Part shown: positions 21,049-33,818 of the stretch, piece by piece
Numbering within the stretch: position 1 is the stretch's first letter
How the letters are laid out: each line of letters opens with the position of its first letter
Origin: Mariannaea sp. PMI_226
Lineage: Eukaryota; Ascomycota; Sordariomycetes; Hypocreales; Nectriaceae
Direction of reading: 5' to 3'
Assembly (NCBI GenBank): GCA_024336345.1
Contig: JANFOG010000008.1
Span: 2,356,001-2,420,000 of the forward strand
Length of the DNA stretch: 64,000 bases
The notes under the pieces: generated by a model
The model's database searches: none
What the model was told of the DNA's origin: nothing
The model's input: the letters and a program-made list of their open reading frames with translations, nothing else
Position numbers and translations under genes: made by a program

Positions 21049-22789
21049 TCAGTCCACAGTCCTCCTCTTGACCATAATCTTAACACCTGGTGGCGGAACT
21101 ACAGCTTCCATCAACCAAATGTTCGACGGTCTTTTGCCCTTGTAGCCTGCTGGAAATGCAAGATCGTAGTTCCGAAGAACATAAGCGATGATCATCTTTA
21201 GCTCGAAGTCGACCAGGAACCGTCCCGGACAAGCATTTTTCCCATGACCAAAGGGAAGAAACTCGGGAGCCGTTGATACCATACTAACAGGCGGAGTTTT
21301 CTCCTTGTTCCGCTTAGCGAGCTCGCGCTGACGAGAGAAACGAAAGGGATCAAACGTTGTGGCATCGTCCATCCTGTCACCGTCTACATGTGCTGGTTGG
21401 CTGAGGAAAGATATAATGGTGCCCTCAGGAATGTGATAGCCCTCCGGGGTGTTGAAGTTGGACGTCATGACTTTCCGGAAGATGGCACGGCCGCCAAAGG
21501 ACTGAAGGCGCAGGGTTTCGCGAGCCACGCTGTCAGCACGTACCATTTGGCTGATCTTAGCCTTGGTCCAAAGAAAGCCTTTATCGCTTTGACCTAGGAT
21601 ACGGTCGATTTCGTCACGTAAAATATTAATGGTGTTGAATTCGGCGTCTGAGCCAAGTATATTGAGGATGAGATTCGTTACCTGCGTCTGTGTCTGGGGC
21701 ATGGAACCAAAGTTGGAAGCGGCAAGTCGCCGGAGGATGCTGTCATAGTCGTACAACTCCTCCTGACGTAGCTTCTGAGCATAACGCATAGTCAGCTGCA
21801 ACTGATCCCGAGGTTCTTGGTGGCTTGGGTCGTCCGGGTCGAACTGGAGAAGCTTGAGTCGTTCTGTCCAGAGGGGATCGAACCACTTCTTCATCTTACT
21901 GAGCAGTCTACGGGTTTTGACGTTGAGAAGGTATCCAACTAGCGGTCGGAGTATGCGGGGAGATCCACCGGTCACGCCAGCGTTGATAATGAGGCGGTCG
22001 TTGATATTCATGGCGGTCTGAAGATAGTCTTTATTTCGGCCTTTGTAGTGGTTAGTGTAGCAGTCCCTCGGATTGCTAGGGAATAAGACCTGACAGTCTG
22101 ACACATACAGAGAGGCAGGCCAACCGTGAAGCGACTGGAACTTTGCGCAACAATAAGTTTGACCGCGCCGATGAGATCAATTTCCTTCCAATTTGAGACA
22201 TCAGTACCAAAGTGCTCGTCAAATACCACGCTCAGTTCATTATTCAAGCTGGCACAGATGGTTTCAAGGACGATATTCATTTCTGTCTTAACCAAGAGTG
22301 CCTGCCATGGGTCTGCGACAAATTTGTCGTGGCCTAGGCTCCATTTGGCCTGATCGATCTCCGCAAAAGCCAAATGGGTGCTTAAGAGATGATCTGGCTG
22401 AGAGAGAACCCATTTCATGAGGCTCTGAGGCAAGATAACCTCTTTACGGAGGCCGAATCCTGGGATGACGACCGGCTTATTTTTTTTCACATACTGGATT
22501 TGGTGGTCAGCCAGTTTTGGAATCAGACGAAGGAGACTGCGTGATAGACTCTAACATTGACATAGGCATCGTGATACAACCGTTCACAATTCGTGTAATA
22601 TCTTAGTCGAGTGCGCAAACTTAACCGCCGGGACCCTTCGCTTTGCCCGACGATGCAAATATCGGGGGGGTATGGAACCTCCAGGAATCTCTCAATGACA
22701 ATGAGGCAAACGACAGTGGCTAATGCGATTAATCCAATGCTGAGAGGGCTTAGCGCAGGTGAGAAGATGTCCAAGGATGGGAATGCCAT
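21049..22789 (-). CDS. Cytochrome P450 (CYP68/CYP503-like monooxygenase)
   Basis: Exons 22789..22556, 22493..22109 and 22040..21049 (introns 62 and 68 bp) give 536 residues. The N-terminus has a membrane anchor (residues about 15-33, IGLIALATVVCLIVI). The splices rebuild LYHDAYVN-YVKKNKPVVIPGFG and SRFTVGLPLC-RNKDYL, both well-known segments of fungal ER P450s related to gibberellin ent-kaurene oxidase. The haem-binding motif is FGHGKNACPGR with the ligand Cys at 477, and the K-helix ExxR is RETLRL. VVIPGFGLRKEV and FDPFRFSRQRE (the PERF-like region) are also present. The I-helix threonine region reads GSMPQTQTQ instead of the usual A-x-H/D/E-T-T, an odd point. It likely oxidises a hydrophobic metabolite such as a terpenoid with an NADPH reductase at the ER. 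No terpene cyclase or other synthase lies beside it in this window, so it is an orphan here. Confidence 0.93.
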
Positions 22790-25700
22790 GTTTAGGAGGC
22801 TTGGATACTATCAAATGAGGGAAAAGGAGATATTAATATACTGACAGTCTACGAACAAGATGCGGAGTCTTCGATCCTTAGCCAAAACAAGTGGTGATTG
22901 GATTGTGGCTAGAGTTGACGTGCTGACAAAACCGTGACTGAAGCAAGCCAATGGCACATAGTGCCTGTGGCGGATAATATATATTACCATAAATGGAAAA
23001 ATGCTTGTACAAGTGCCGGAAGCTTTTCAAATTCCCCGCCAAATTGCCGGTGTCGATCAGTATTTGGCCTCAGGCACCTTCATGTAAAACTGCGGACTAA
23101 TGCTAACTATCAGCATTACATAGCCTCAAAGCAGCTGCACAAACACAGACGGTGATCCCAAATCCTGCCATCATTTGAACCCTCTCGTTCCAGGAGAAGG
23201 TGCGCCAGCGTTTGGCAGCGAAAAGGGATAGAATGAAACAGGGAGGCTGAAGTTTAAGCGCGAACACGCAGATGTAGTGTTACGAATCATTTGAGCCGCT
23301 CGTCAGAAAATTGATCGCCGGTCACTAACAACTGTAGCGCATATCGCAGAGAGAACCAAGCTTTTGGTAGAAAAGTGTGTGCCGCTGGCTAGGTGCTGAG
23401 GAATTTGATGGTACGGATATGGAGGTATCGTATTCTAGCGACATTTATCTGCAAACAATGAAAATGACGGTGCTCCTTTGAGAAGATGCCAGTGTCTTGT
23501 GTGATGAGGGCTGCAAAATACAATAGTCCTTTAACAGCAAACCTACAAGTTGTCCAAAGCCGGACCACAGAACTACTGTTGGATTCATTGGGTTCATTTC
23601 TTGGCCTAGAATAGTAAATTGATATGGTATATAATGGTGGATAACCCTCAGTAACGTGCGGTCTCGTCCGGTGAAGTTGTCTCCTGGTCCTTTCTTCCCA
23701 ATGAGCGGTATTAGAGAAAGTTTCTGTCACTCGCTGAGACTATCAAAAACGCCAAAACATCTCGAGTAATGGTAATCCCAATCTCGTGAAGGAGAAGGCT
23801 ATGCAGGCTGTCATTGCAGTATTTCCGCTGTTTCAGGAGTTCCCTAAATTTCTCATTTTCCCTGACTTCCCACTTACACCAATCGGTTTGAAAGACTAGC
23901 GGTTTGGAAATTTCAAGGCAGCTCCTTTATTTGGTGTGATATCCTTTTCCTTCATCAGCTTGTCTTTGACCCATCCTTCGAAGTATCCGAAGCCGAGACC
24001 CTGATGCCATGCTTCTTAATAAAGCGCCTGTGTCGTAGAGGGTATCATTGATGCAATTCGGCCCTCTGACTCTACTTCTCAGAGCGTTTAAGTTTGTAGC
24101 AGCCGAGGGTCTTCGGCAAAGGTCTAATATCAAGGCAAGAGCCTTCTCTCCACTGCAAGAGGCGACACTATTCGATGGTTAGCCTCGCTCCAAGAGGTAC
24201 GGCTGCCTAATTAAGATCCTGTTTCCTCGATAAATAACTTGTAGGCTACCAAGGACTAGTTGAAGATCTCGACCGCAATTAGTACTACCCCGAAGACAAA
24301 ACCATCAGCTTCCATTGAGTGGTTTATCAATACAACAGCGGACGTAGAAAAGAGGAAGTCTATTATATGAAATCAGCCTAGCTAGCCAGGCGTATTTTGA
24401 TAACCATGGCGTGACTTATTGGCACGATAAAGTGAGAGCTAGGGCGTCCCGATCGTCCTATGCTTGCTCATGCAGCTGAAGATTTCGCAATACGTGAGAA
24501 TTGCTACGAGATAAACTTACTGGGCAATTTTTTGGGCTAATTCATGCTATTACGATAAAAAAAGACGTTACTATCGAAACCGAAACCAATTGAACCAGTG
24601 GATGGTATATATATACGGACTAGCTCACCGACAACTGATCCGCCTAAGCATTTGTATATAATATGGGAGCGAATTCTCTCTGAGATGAAGACAACTGGCA
24701 CTTGGAGACGAAGACGAAGCAGCTCTGCTTCTGGGAAGCAAGAAGAGATCGCTCACCTAAAGGAGGGCCTTGAAACTGTGGAATCATCTTCAGAATAGAA
24801 TATTTTAATCATGGACTAGAGGACATTATTACAGAAGTAATCCCTCCCAAAAAGAGACAAGATGGAGCTTTTCAGCGGAATGTATACTTCAAAAATGTGC
24901 GACATGTAACTGTAGAAGCAAAATGCACTATGCCCCTCCCCGAAGAGTAAGTTTAGCTTGCACAAGTGAATGATGAAGAAGAGCCAAGCATAGCATCAGA
25001 ACAGAATTCTACTACAACGTGGGTTAATTCCAATGTTATGGATACTCATGAGTCGCTTCTGCTGACCACTATATTTGGGAAGTGCGAAGTGAGCTTCAGG
25101 ATACGAAAAACAAAAAAAAATATAGACTATGATCAACTTTGCTGAATACGGATACGTACTCGTCTGCTGGCAAGTTGCAAGATATTCTCCCCTACTAGTC
25201 TGGTACTTGTGTTGACGTCGCACTAACGCAGCTGCGCAGGGAAGAGTTTTTCAATCAACCACGTGAGATTCTCAAGGCAGAGTCAAGAATATCCTCGCCA
25301 GTAACGATGTCTGGCTTGTGATCGTCCAGAAAATTAGATCGTTCGCCTAGGAGGCGTCATATTCGGCCTGGAACACGGGACCGTTCACATTGTCCCAGAC
25401 CTGTTCACAATTTGTCAACTTCTCCATAATTGGTTATTCCTCCCAGAAACATCTCAGTACGATGGGGACGAGAATTGGGTTGATCTTAATCATGGTAGTT
25501 TAGGACGCATAGGCCGACAATCGAGCCACAACAACCCCGAGCAGAGTCAGATGGGAGTTCTGGCGGTTAGTTAAAGTGGTGGGACGTCAAGGTATCAAGA
25601 CTGCCGAAAGCGTTTTGAGCGTTGCACTAAACTCACTTACAGTATCAAATGTATCAAATAACTTATCATAGCGGGTCACCCGATTTCTCGACGCAGGGAA

Positions 25701-28692
25701 TCTTTTCAAACAAAGCAATCACTATTGCGCTGGATGCAGATACGTACAGAGTCTTCGGTAGCGTGCCCGCCCAACAAGTAAGATACCACAATAGCAGTTG
25801 AGTGATCATAGTACATGGGCAACACATCGTGCGGTGTCATAGTCCCATCTTCTGTTTCGCATATCGCTACGGCACACTAATAAGTCTTCTTAGAAACTCT
25901 TACACGACTGTGCTTGCGAAGTTAAGTGAAAAAAAAAAGAAAACAAGGCAATGGACAAAACCTCTTTAGAGTAGGGTAGGTTAGGGAATCTGTTGACTAT
26001 AAAAATGAAACGTTCAATTGTCAGTCACTTGCATTATTCTCTATGGCAACTATTGACGATTTTCTGAGCAGGAGTTTGTTCCCTAGAACGACCACTGCAG
26101 CCTACAAACGTGCTTTCTACAAGCCAATGTTCTGACGGAAGCGATATTGGGGTAATAAAGTGGGTATGGAATCAGACAATAGCCGTTTTATTCAATTTGA
26201 ATCCATACTTTGGCTGCGTTACTACATTGATGACTTTATTCATGGCATGGAACCCTTTGAAACCTGAGACGCTCTAATTAGTTTGTAGGTAGCTCAACTT
26301 ACCGCGTCAGGTTTAGAATTTGCATCCCAATTTCGATACATCGTAGCTAGCAACTGTAACTAACTCCTAGAGTCCTCTCTAGAGACTTTGAAGTATGGTA
26401 GATCTCCTTGAATATGGTCTCACGGGGCTTTGCGACGCTCAATTATTGCTTCCAAGTATCAATGTCAGGGGCGCAAGCGGTGCAAGATCTGACTCATGCC
26501 ATTGCAATCGTTATTGAAGCCGTCGACTGTTTTTCTTTTAGATTTAGTATTTGATTAATTGCACAAAGTACAAAAACACCATCTTCTCCTTGATAATGGC
26601 AACGAAGGGAGAAAAGTATACATGGGTTGGAAGTGGAAACAGGTGCATTTCGAAATAGCCGCCCAATCCAAACAGCAGCCAACCACCGCACGCTAACGTG
26701 CGTCCACATTTTTGAACCCAGGAAATTATGCTTGCTGATGACTGTTGGATTCAACTGTAGTCTCTAGAGATTGGGTTGACGGCCGCATACCAAGCGTGGC
26801 ACCCCAGGCGTTGGGCATTGAGCCCCCCCCACAAGAACGCTTCTACGAAATTGTGATAACCGAGGTATGTAAAAATTCATTGAGAAAGAGGCGCAGTTCG
26901 TTCAAAGAAGCAAACACGCATGAAGGGGAGCATAACAACATTTCAGGCTAATCAAAATGTGAGCAGAAGTTCTAGCCAGTCAGCATAGGTGGAGGGGACA
27001 TTGGGTATACGGGAGGGTACCTGTACTGTGTGGTACTAACAGTACGTAGAGATGAGACTAACTAACTACAAGGATTCATCAATTAGCTGTGCTTCCATGT
27101 CGTAGTGGACTATCTCCTGCGGGTGTTACGTAGCGAGAATTGGAGTAACAAGTTCGCCCCCAACACACCCACTGCCCCCCTTGCTGTCACTTTGCAGCTC
27201 CCCCGCAACCCTCCCCAAATGTTGGAGAACGACCTGGCCACGAGTGCGCTCAAACTTGGAGTATTGGCCTGCAATATCCCCGCCCCCGCGCTGGTGCTCG
27301 TGTAGTTCATACCTGCCTGCCTTGAAGCCCACGAGTCAGTTCTACGGCGTTTGGACTAGCACGGGAACCAAGCAATTTGTTGGAGCTGCCACTCGCGCAA
27401 TGAGGAACTCTTTGTTAAAGAGATTGTAGTTCCCACGGCATGAATTCGGGGGTCAGAAACGGCTGCGTAATTGGAGCGCAAGGAGGACCAAACGCTGGAT
27501 CGGTCTTGTGGATCCCTATATCTGATTTCGTGGAATTTTTGATTGAGCATCTTCAACAACTTGAGCAGCGGAATGGCTCTATTGGAGCGAGGGAATGGGC
27601 TTATCTCGAGTCAATCAGGCTCATTCATCGACTTAGTTGGATATCTTCGAAGTTGAGCTGGATTCAATATGGTTTAATCTAAGTGGGCAATACCCAAACA
27701 AACGCTAGTTGGATATCTAGTATCCATTGGAGTTTCTTCAGTATCAGAAAAGAAAATACTTAGAAATACAATACCATTTATGAAGACATTTCTATGAAGC
27801 AGAGAAAGTCAAGATGTGAAAGAAGATTACCGGCCTTGAGGATCTTTACATGCTAAAGGCTGGCTCTGAGAGTTTACAATAGTTTAAAACTGAAGATGAA
27901 CCTTCCCCAACCAGCAATCCGGAGAACCCGGGGGTCAGACCTGGCCCTGGACTTACCTCCCTGGAGCTACTCGGAAAACTAATTCACTATATTCACCACC
28001 TTAGCTGACAGGTGGTTGCAATTTAGGAGTCAGGAAGGATTTGGGATGTTGGATTCAATAGTTTGTAGGTAAATTTGCGGACCACTGGCCAAATTGAGGC
28101 CATCCATACTTGCCTAGTATATATGCATATGTGGAGTCCCGTACCTCATGCATACTACCGGCAATTGAGAACAGTAGCGCTAGTTGTGTGCAAAAACTTG
28201 ACAGTTCCACCTTAGAAGAGGGTCCATTTTATCGCCCTTGAGTGCTGATTCGTGCGCCTGTCGCTGAAACCCGCTCGTTATCACCCGACCCAGTATACCT
28301 TACTACAAACGGTTTATTTTCCTGAAAATCATGATTAATCCTGTTCCCACATGGCTTTCTCCCGTGACGAAAAGGAATTGGAGAAGGATTAGAGGAGTCA
28401 CGACTCGAGTAGTGAAGCCAGGCTCCACCACCGTTCACCATTTGCCTAGCCTTGTTTCCGAAGCTCCAAGAACAGCGCAGTGGTGGCGGATGTTTTACGT
28501 AGTAATGGACTTTTTGTTCCGGGGTTGAGTCTTCATCTTGATGCTAAGTGGACAAAGGAGGAGACGAAAGAAGAGCCAAAACCAAAACCAGACCAACATA
28601 TATCGAGTTGGTCCTTCTGGAAAATCGTGGCCTGAAATTTTCACCAGTAACTTTTGCTTCAACTCAAATTACTTTGATTTTCATACCCCACC
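22790..28692. other. Long gene-poor region with degenerate fragments
   Basis: Nearly 6 kb without a supported gene. A GTG-started frame (24598-24798) and a following frame offset by a base shift (to about 24955, ending KCTMPLPEE) could be pieces of one decayed coding sequence. A C/G-rich islet at about 27105-27340 is open on both strands and may be a gene fragment. Otherwise it is A/T-rich with many stops. The last 200 bp, with a CACC-ATG context, serve as the promoter of sugar transporter 2. Confidence 0.45.
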
Positions 28693-30495
28693 ATGCAGAG
28701 ACTCGAAGGCATCAATGTGGCAAACCGTCTTGAGAAGCGCCAGCTTCTCATCGCTATCAACTGCGTTGCCGCACTGTCTATTTTCTTCTTTGGCTATGAC
28801 CAGGGAATGATGGGCGGCGTCAACAACGCTGACGACTACGTGAAGCTCATGGGTTTCGGTTACATAGACGAGGAGACAGGCGATCCCGTTGTCACCAACA
28901 GCTTGTTGCAGGGTGGCATTGTCTCTGTCTACTACCTCGGCACTCTATTTGGTTGCTTACTTGGTGGATGGGTTGGTGACAAAGTTGGCCGTATCAAGGC
29001 CATTGCGCTAGGCTCTGTTTGGGCCATTATCGGAGCGAGCTTACAGTGTTCTGCTCAAAACCACAACTGGATGATCTGTGGTAAGTAGTCAACTCTTCTT
29101 GCAATCGGAACAGAGGGCAAAGAAGCGGCTCTACTCGATGCCATGGGACCTAACATGAATGATTATAGCTCGTGCTGTTAACGGAATCGGTACTGGTATC
29201 CTAAATGCAATCGTTCCTGTCTGGGCCACTGAGACTGCTGAGCACACTTCTCGTGGCCAGTTCATCGCTATTGAGTTCACCCTCAATATTTTCGGTGTTG
29301 TTGTTGCGTACTGGCTTGAGTTCGGCCTTTCTTTCGTCGATGGCGGCAAGTCGCCCATCCGTTGGAGGTTTCCCATTGCCTTCCAGATAATTCCCCTTCT
29401 CGTTCTTTTTGGCATGGTCTGGTTCTTCCCCGAGTCGCCTCGCTGGCTGGTTAAAGAGGGCCGCGATGAGGAGGCCAAATTCATTCTCAAACGTCTTCGC
29501 GGCTCCGATGAATCTAATTCTGCTCGTGCAATGGCTGAGTACAATGATATCCGCAATATTGTGCAGCTAGAGAATAAAGAGTCTCAAAAAAACTCGTACT
29601 TCCACATGCTGTTCGGCATTGGTTCCGGAGAACTTCACACTGGCCGCAGAGTCCAGCTCGTCATTTGGGTACGCCAAAATAAAAGCTTAGATGGCTTCCT
29701 ATTTCCGATAGCCAACCGTGCTGACCTACTTTATAGTTACAAATTATTCAAGAGTGGGTTGGAATTGCTGGTGTTACTGTCTACGCCCCAACAATTTTCC
29801 GTATCGCTGGTTTTAGTGCCGAGAAAAGCCAGTGGATCTCGGGTCTTAATAACATCTTCTATATGTTCGCTACCCTTATTTGCGTCTTCACCCTTGATAA
29901 GATTGGGCGACGCTGGACTCTCTACTGGGGCGCTGTTGGCCAGGGTATTGCTATGTTCCTTGCTGCTGCCTTCTCTAAGCTTGGCCAAGATGCTAGCGCT
30001 AGAGGTGATGATGGCAAGGCCAACGCGTATGGTGCTGCTGCTGCCTCCTTTGTCTTCATTTTCACATCCGTCTTTGGTGCCACCTGGCTTACTGTCCCCT
30101 GGCTTTACCCCGCCGAGATCTTCCCTCTCCAGGTGCGCGCAAAGGGCAATGCTTGGGGTGTCTTTGGCTGGAGTATTGGCAATGGTTGGTTGACTTTGCT
30201 CTGCCCTGTCATGTTTGCCCATCTTGGAGAGAAAACATTACACATTTTCGGTGCTTGCAACATCGTCGCAATCCCAATAGTATGGGCCCTTTACCCTGAA
30301 AGCAACCAGCGTACTCTCGAGGAGATGGATTTGCTCTTTGCTGCTGACACTCCCTGGGTCTGGGATGCTGAGGCTACTTTTGCCAGACTCAAGGCTGAGC
30401 AGCCTGAGCTTGTTACCGCCGCTGAGAATGGCCGACGTGTTGAGGATATTGAGGGTTCAGCCGTGGGCAAGACCACTGCTAGCCACGAGGCATAA
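28693..30495 (+). CDS. MFS sugar transporter (SP family)
   Basis: Exons 28693..29080, 29169..29668 and 29737..30495 (introns 88 and 68 bp) give 548 residues. The first splice restores MICARAVNGIGTGILNAIVPVW and the second LVIW-LQIIQEWVGIAGVTVYAP. Sugar-porter motifs: FFFGYDQGMMGGV in TM1, GDKVGRIKAIALG in loop 2-3, WFFPESPRWLVKEGR after TM6, DKIGRRWTLYWG in loop 8-9, PWLYPAEIFPLQVRAKGNAW in TM10-11 and LYPESNQRTLEEMD at the C-terminus. The acidic C-terminal tail carries no glucose-sensor extension. It belongs to a different subfamily from the transporter at 2.9-4.8 kb (GMMGGVNN versus GVVSGVLT), so the two are not a recent duplication. The substrate is a mono- or disaccharide; I cannot say which. 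The start has a favourable CACCATG context. Confidence 0.93.
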
Positions 30496-32390
30496 GTTGG
30501 CCAGTCCATTTAGAAATCATATCCTATGTCTCATGTTTTATTACTCAGCTAGTTAAATCACTAGAAACCATCCCTGCCACTACTACGAAGGAATCAGATA
30601 GCCTCAATCCAATACAATGTTGGTTCGGCCAGAGCCAGTACCGTAATCTGTCGCATCGCTGTATCTCTTCCCCACCTAGTGTTGACCATTTTTCTCATAG
30701 GTTGATATAGATGCTCAGTGTGCAGATGGGACGCATTATCTTATATCCCATTGTTTCTTGGCTAATCCAAACCCGCAGGCCGTATCTCGTCCTCTTCTCT
30801 ATATAACATCACCCATTGAAATACAAGCTACGGAAAGCTAAGACAGCGGGGCGAGACCAAAGCTCTATATTTATTTAATTCATTCAAGCAGATTATTGTA
30901 CTAGTTACTTCTTCACTTCAACTTACACAACGCATCTTGCATAGTTCAATCACGACATGACCAAAGACGCCATTAAGAGTGGCCTCGCAACTCTACTTTT
31001 TCAATATTCTTCTTCCGTCACTAGTGGGTTCATCAGCGAGTCTAAGACTAAATCTACTAGTCTCCTTTTTCCAGTGCCGATGACGCTTTGTTTCTTCAAG
31101 TAGATCACGCTGTAGACAGCCTAGGTAAGATAAGAGACGGTGACACAAGTTGTGCTGAGAACGGTGTCATCACTACTAGTGCCAACCCTCCCCCCCCCCT
31201 CCTCACAAGACGAATCTTCCACAGTTGAAGCGACTTCGATCTCTGCAGAAGATGCCGAAGCCGGTAGGAGTGGTGAATACGCCATTTTTTCGACGGATGG
31301 GCTGGAACTTTTGTCGATTGCCGATAAAGAGGCTGGAAGAGGCTGATCTCCTAGGGATTGATTATATAACCTCTGGAGACGGTGGTCAATGGTGTCTATG
31401 CCAAGCAGGAAGCCTCCCACTCAAAGAGGGAACGGTTCGACGGCAGGTTCAGCCACAAAATTGCAATGGCAATCCAAGATTTGAAGGTTATTCGCCCAGA
31501 ATAAAGCACTGGCCATGGTCATTGAGGTGGTAGGGCGAGCCCGACCTAGAAGTAAGCCATGGTGGCTAGGGAGGAACTACTAGTCAATGCCAATGACAGA
31601 TAGGCATGAAGGGCTATAGAACCATACAAAGATATCGAAAAAGAAAGGATCTGTTCGCTTGGTAATGACTGCTCAGCTCAGATTACTCAGCAGATAGATA
31701 ACTCGTGCTGGGCCGGTACAAAGCAGTTCAAGGCAGCTTGACAAAATCCGCTTCCAAAAGGAAAGCGTGCAGCCTCAGGGTATCAACTGCAGCAGCTTGG
31801 ATGCGGTTCGTCATATAAACTCGAGACAACGCCATCAACATTGGTCCCCGTGTGCTAGCACATCACCATGTGCCATAAGCAAACTTCCAGACCATTCATT
31901 GAGAGCATGTCTACTACTACACATCGCTGTCACTCAGCAGTAATCGGCATCATCTCATACCCTTGCGAGATTTGACTCCCCCATCACTCACAGCATTAGA
32001 CATTGAGATGAAATTAATCATTGTTTTGGTCTTGTTGGGTATACTTTTGTTATAGCTGATGATAGCAGACACAATAGAATTCCAAGAGTGAGTCAATTCT
32101 CTGCATGGTATTTAGAGAATGCCAAGCAAATCTCTTCATGTGAAAATTGAACAACAAAAGCTCACGCTCATATTGAGCAGGTAATGGTAGCGAGAAACCT
32201 TGATAGATTAAACAGATACAAACTAATATGACCAAGGCTAACCCACATCCAACCGTTGGTGGTCCGAAGGGGTTGGTACCATATACAGGGTATAAGAGTT
32301 GTATGAAACAGGGGAAATGAAAAAAACGCGGCAGGCACGCTGTTTCATTATCCGAGCCTTTTGGAACAAAGGAAAGCTGAAGCTAATAGG

Positions 32391-32427
32391 TAAGGGTAAA
32401 GGGGACAAGACATCCCCTTTACCCTTA
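32391..32427. repeat. Perfect 15-bp inverted repeat with 7-nt spacer
   Basis: TAAGGGTAAAGGGGA (32391-32405), spacer CAAGACA, then its exact reverse complement (32413-32427). It is followed directly by about 140 bp of very A/T-rich DNA. It may be part of a small non-autonomous transposon or a structural element. Confidence 0.85.
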
Positions 32428-33661
32428 ATTTTTAGTAAAATTAAGGTTATAAAGGTTTATTAATTCCTATAATCCTAATAAAAAATAATAAAAAAAGGAT
32501 TAAAAAATAATTTAAAATAAATTATATAATATTTATATAATATTTTCTAAAATTGCAAAAGTAGGTCTATTGGGGGATGTATTGTATATTATATTGTAGT
32601 TGTGTTTTAATGTTGTGTGGTACTAAGACCTTTTGTTCCAACAAGCATAGGCATAACAGATTTGTGCAACCTCTCACGTGATACATTGTAAGTATAGGAT
32701 CTGAGCTCTAATACTCTTTTCAGTGGAAATAAACATATTGGCATGGACTCACAGATCATCATTTAAACTAGAACTGAATGACGGAGGTTGGGTGCATTCT
32801 GACTTTGTTCACCACAAGACGAGTAAAAGGGGCCATGCGCCGGGATCAGCGCAGCGAGATTGTGTTGATGATCTGGATTCTGTGAGATATTGAAGGCGAT
32901 GACTATCTTGCTTCACCGGGGGTGGTAAAAAGGAGGATGCAGAGGTCTGATATCTCTTTGACATTATTCCTAATACCTATATCTAGGCTGAGCTGGTTAG
33001 TCTCTTTGTCCAATTTCTCTGCTGAGATGATACAAATAGCCGAAATTGTAGTTTCTTGAAACTCTGGGCGCTGAATTGTTTCATCCTACGCAAAGTAGTT
33101 TTGCCGGAATTTGAGAAAGGATCAACAAGAACAAATCAAACATCTGGATGACTACTAATAACCCAGTCATTTTTCACGTCAATTATAATATTCCTTATTG
33201 TACGAAGAATTCATTATAATGGGCAGATGAAATTTCTTTCCTCAACAGTACGTAGATCCAATACTGTTATCCTTTTCATTTCTAAGAACTGTGGTCGAAT
33301 ATACGCACTTTCAGAAACTATAGAGTAGGAAGAATTGTCCAAGCCAGCTCAAATACATATTCAATTGAAAGTAGCTATCGAAAAATCTCTCCCAGTGGTT
33401 AATAAGTGACCGGCAAGGCATGAATAAAGATTAAGAAAAGGGACTTGATGGTATTAAACGAAGTTTCGGAGTCTATCAAGCAGCCAAGAGCCGCCAGTTG
33501 GCCCAGGATCCATTGTGGGACGTGTCTCGTTCAATCATTGTTGAATTATCAAACTACACTCGTATATCTATTGAATTTACTGATCTACATCTTTAACTAG
33601 CTCCCACGCGGGTGTTCACTAGGTACGCTTCTCAGGCCCCGTTGGGCTGGCCGTAAAAAGA

Positions 33662-33680
33662 CACCATCTCGCAGATGGTG
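33662..33680. repeat. 8-bp perfect hairpin downstream of the MARVEL-like gene
   Basis: CACCATCT-CGC-AGATGGTG lies about 140 bp past the stop codon, in the expected 3' UTR or flank. No role can be assigned from sequence. Confidence 0.6.
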
Positions 33681-33818
33681 AAGGTGACTCCAAACCATGG
33701 GCTAGTTATTCAAACAAGCATCAATGCAGTACAAGCACGAAGTTTTTTATTCCCATCATCCCTCTTCTATTATATTTTTCCTTCTCTGGTACTTGATTAA
33801 AGATGCTTAGGAGACATC

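Larger units (their letters stand above)
30496..33818. other. Gene-poor region
   Basis: No supported gene. Frames around 31121-31533 on both strands lack motifs. A short ATG frame at about 32006 has a signal-peptide-like start (MKLIIVLVLLGILLL) but stops at once. An inverted repeat and a very A/T-rich block lie at 32391-32570. Confidence 0.5.

Noticed and set aside
21049..30495. A secondary-metabolite cluster formed by the P450 and sugar transporter 2
   Set aside because: No synthase, cyclase or tailoring genes lie between or beside them, and nearly 6 kb of gene-poor DNA separates the two.
32006..32053. Signal-peptide-like start MKLIIVLVLLGILLL
   Set aside because: Stops after 15 codons and no in-phase splice leads to a cysteine-rich or other coding exon.
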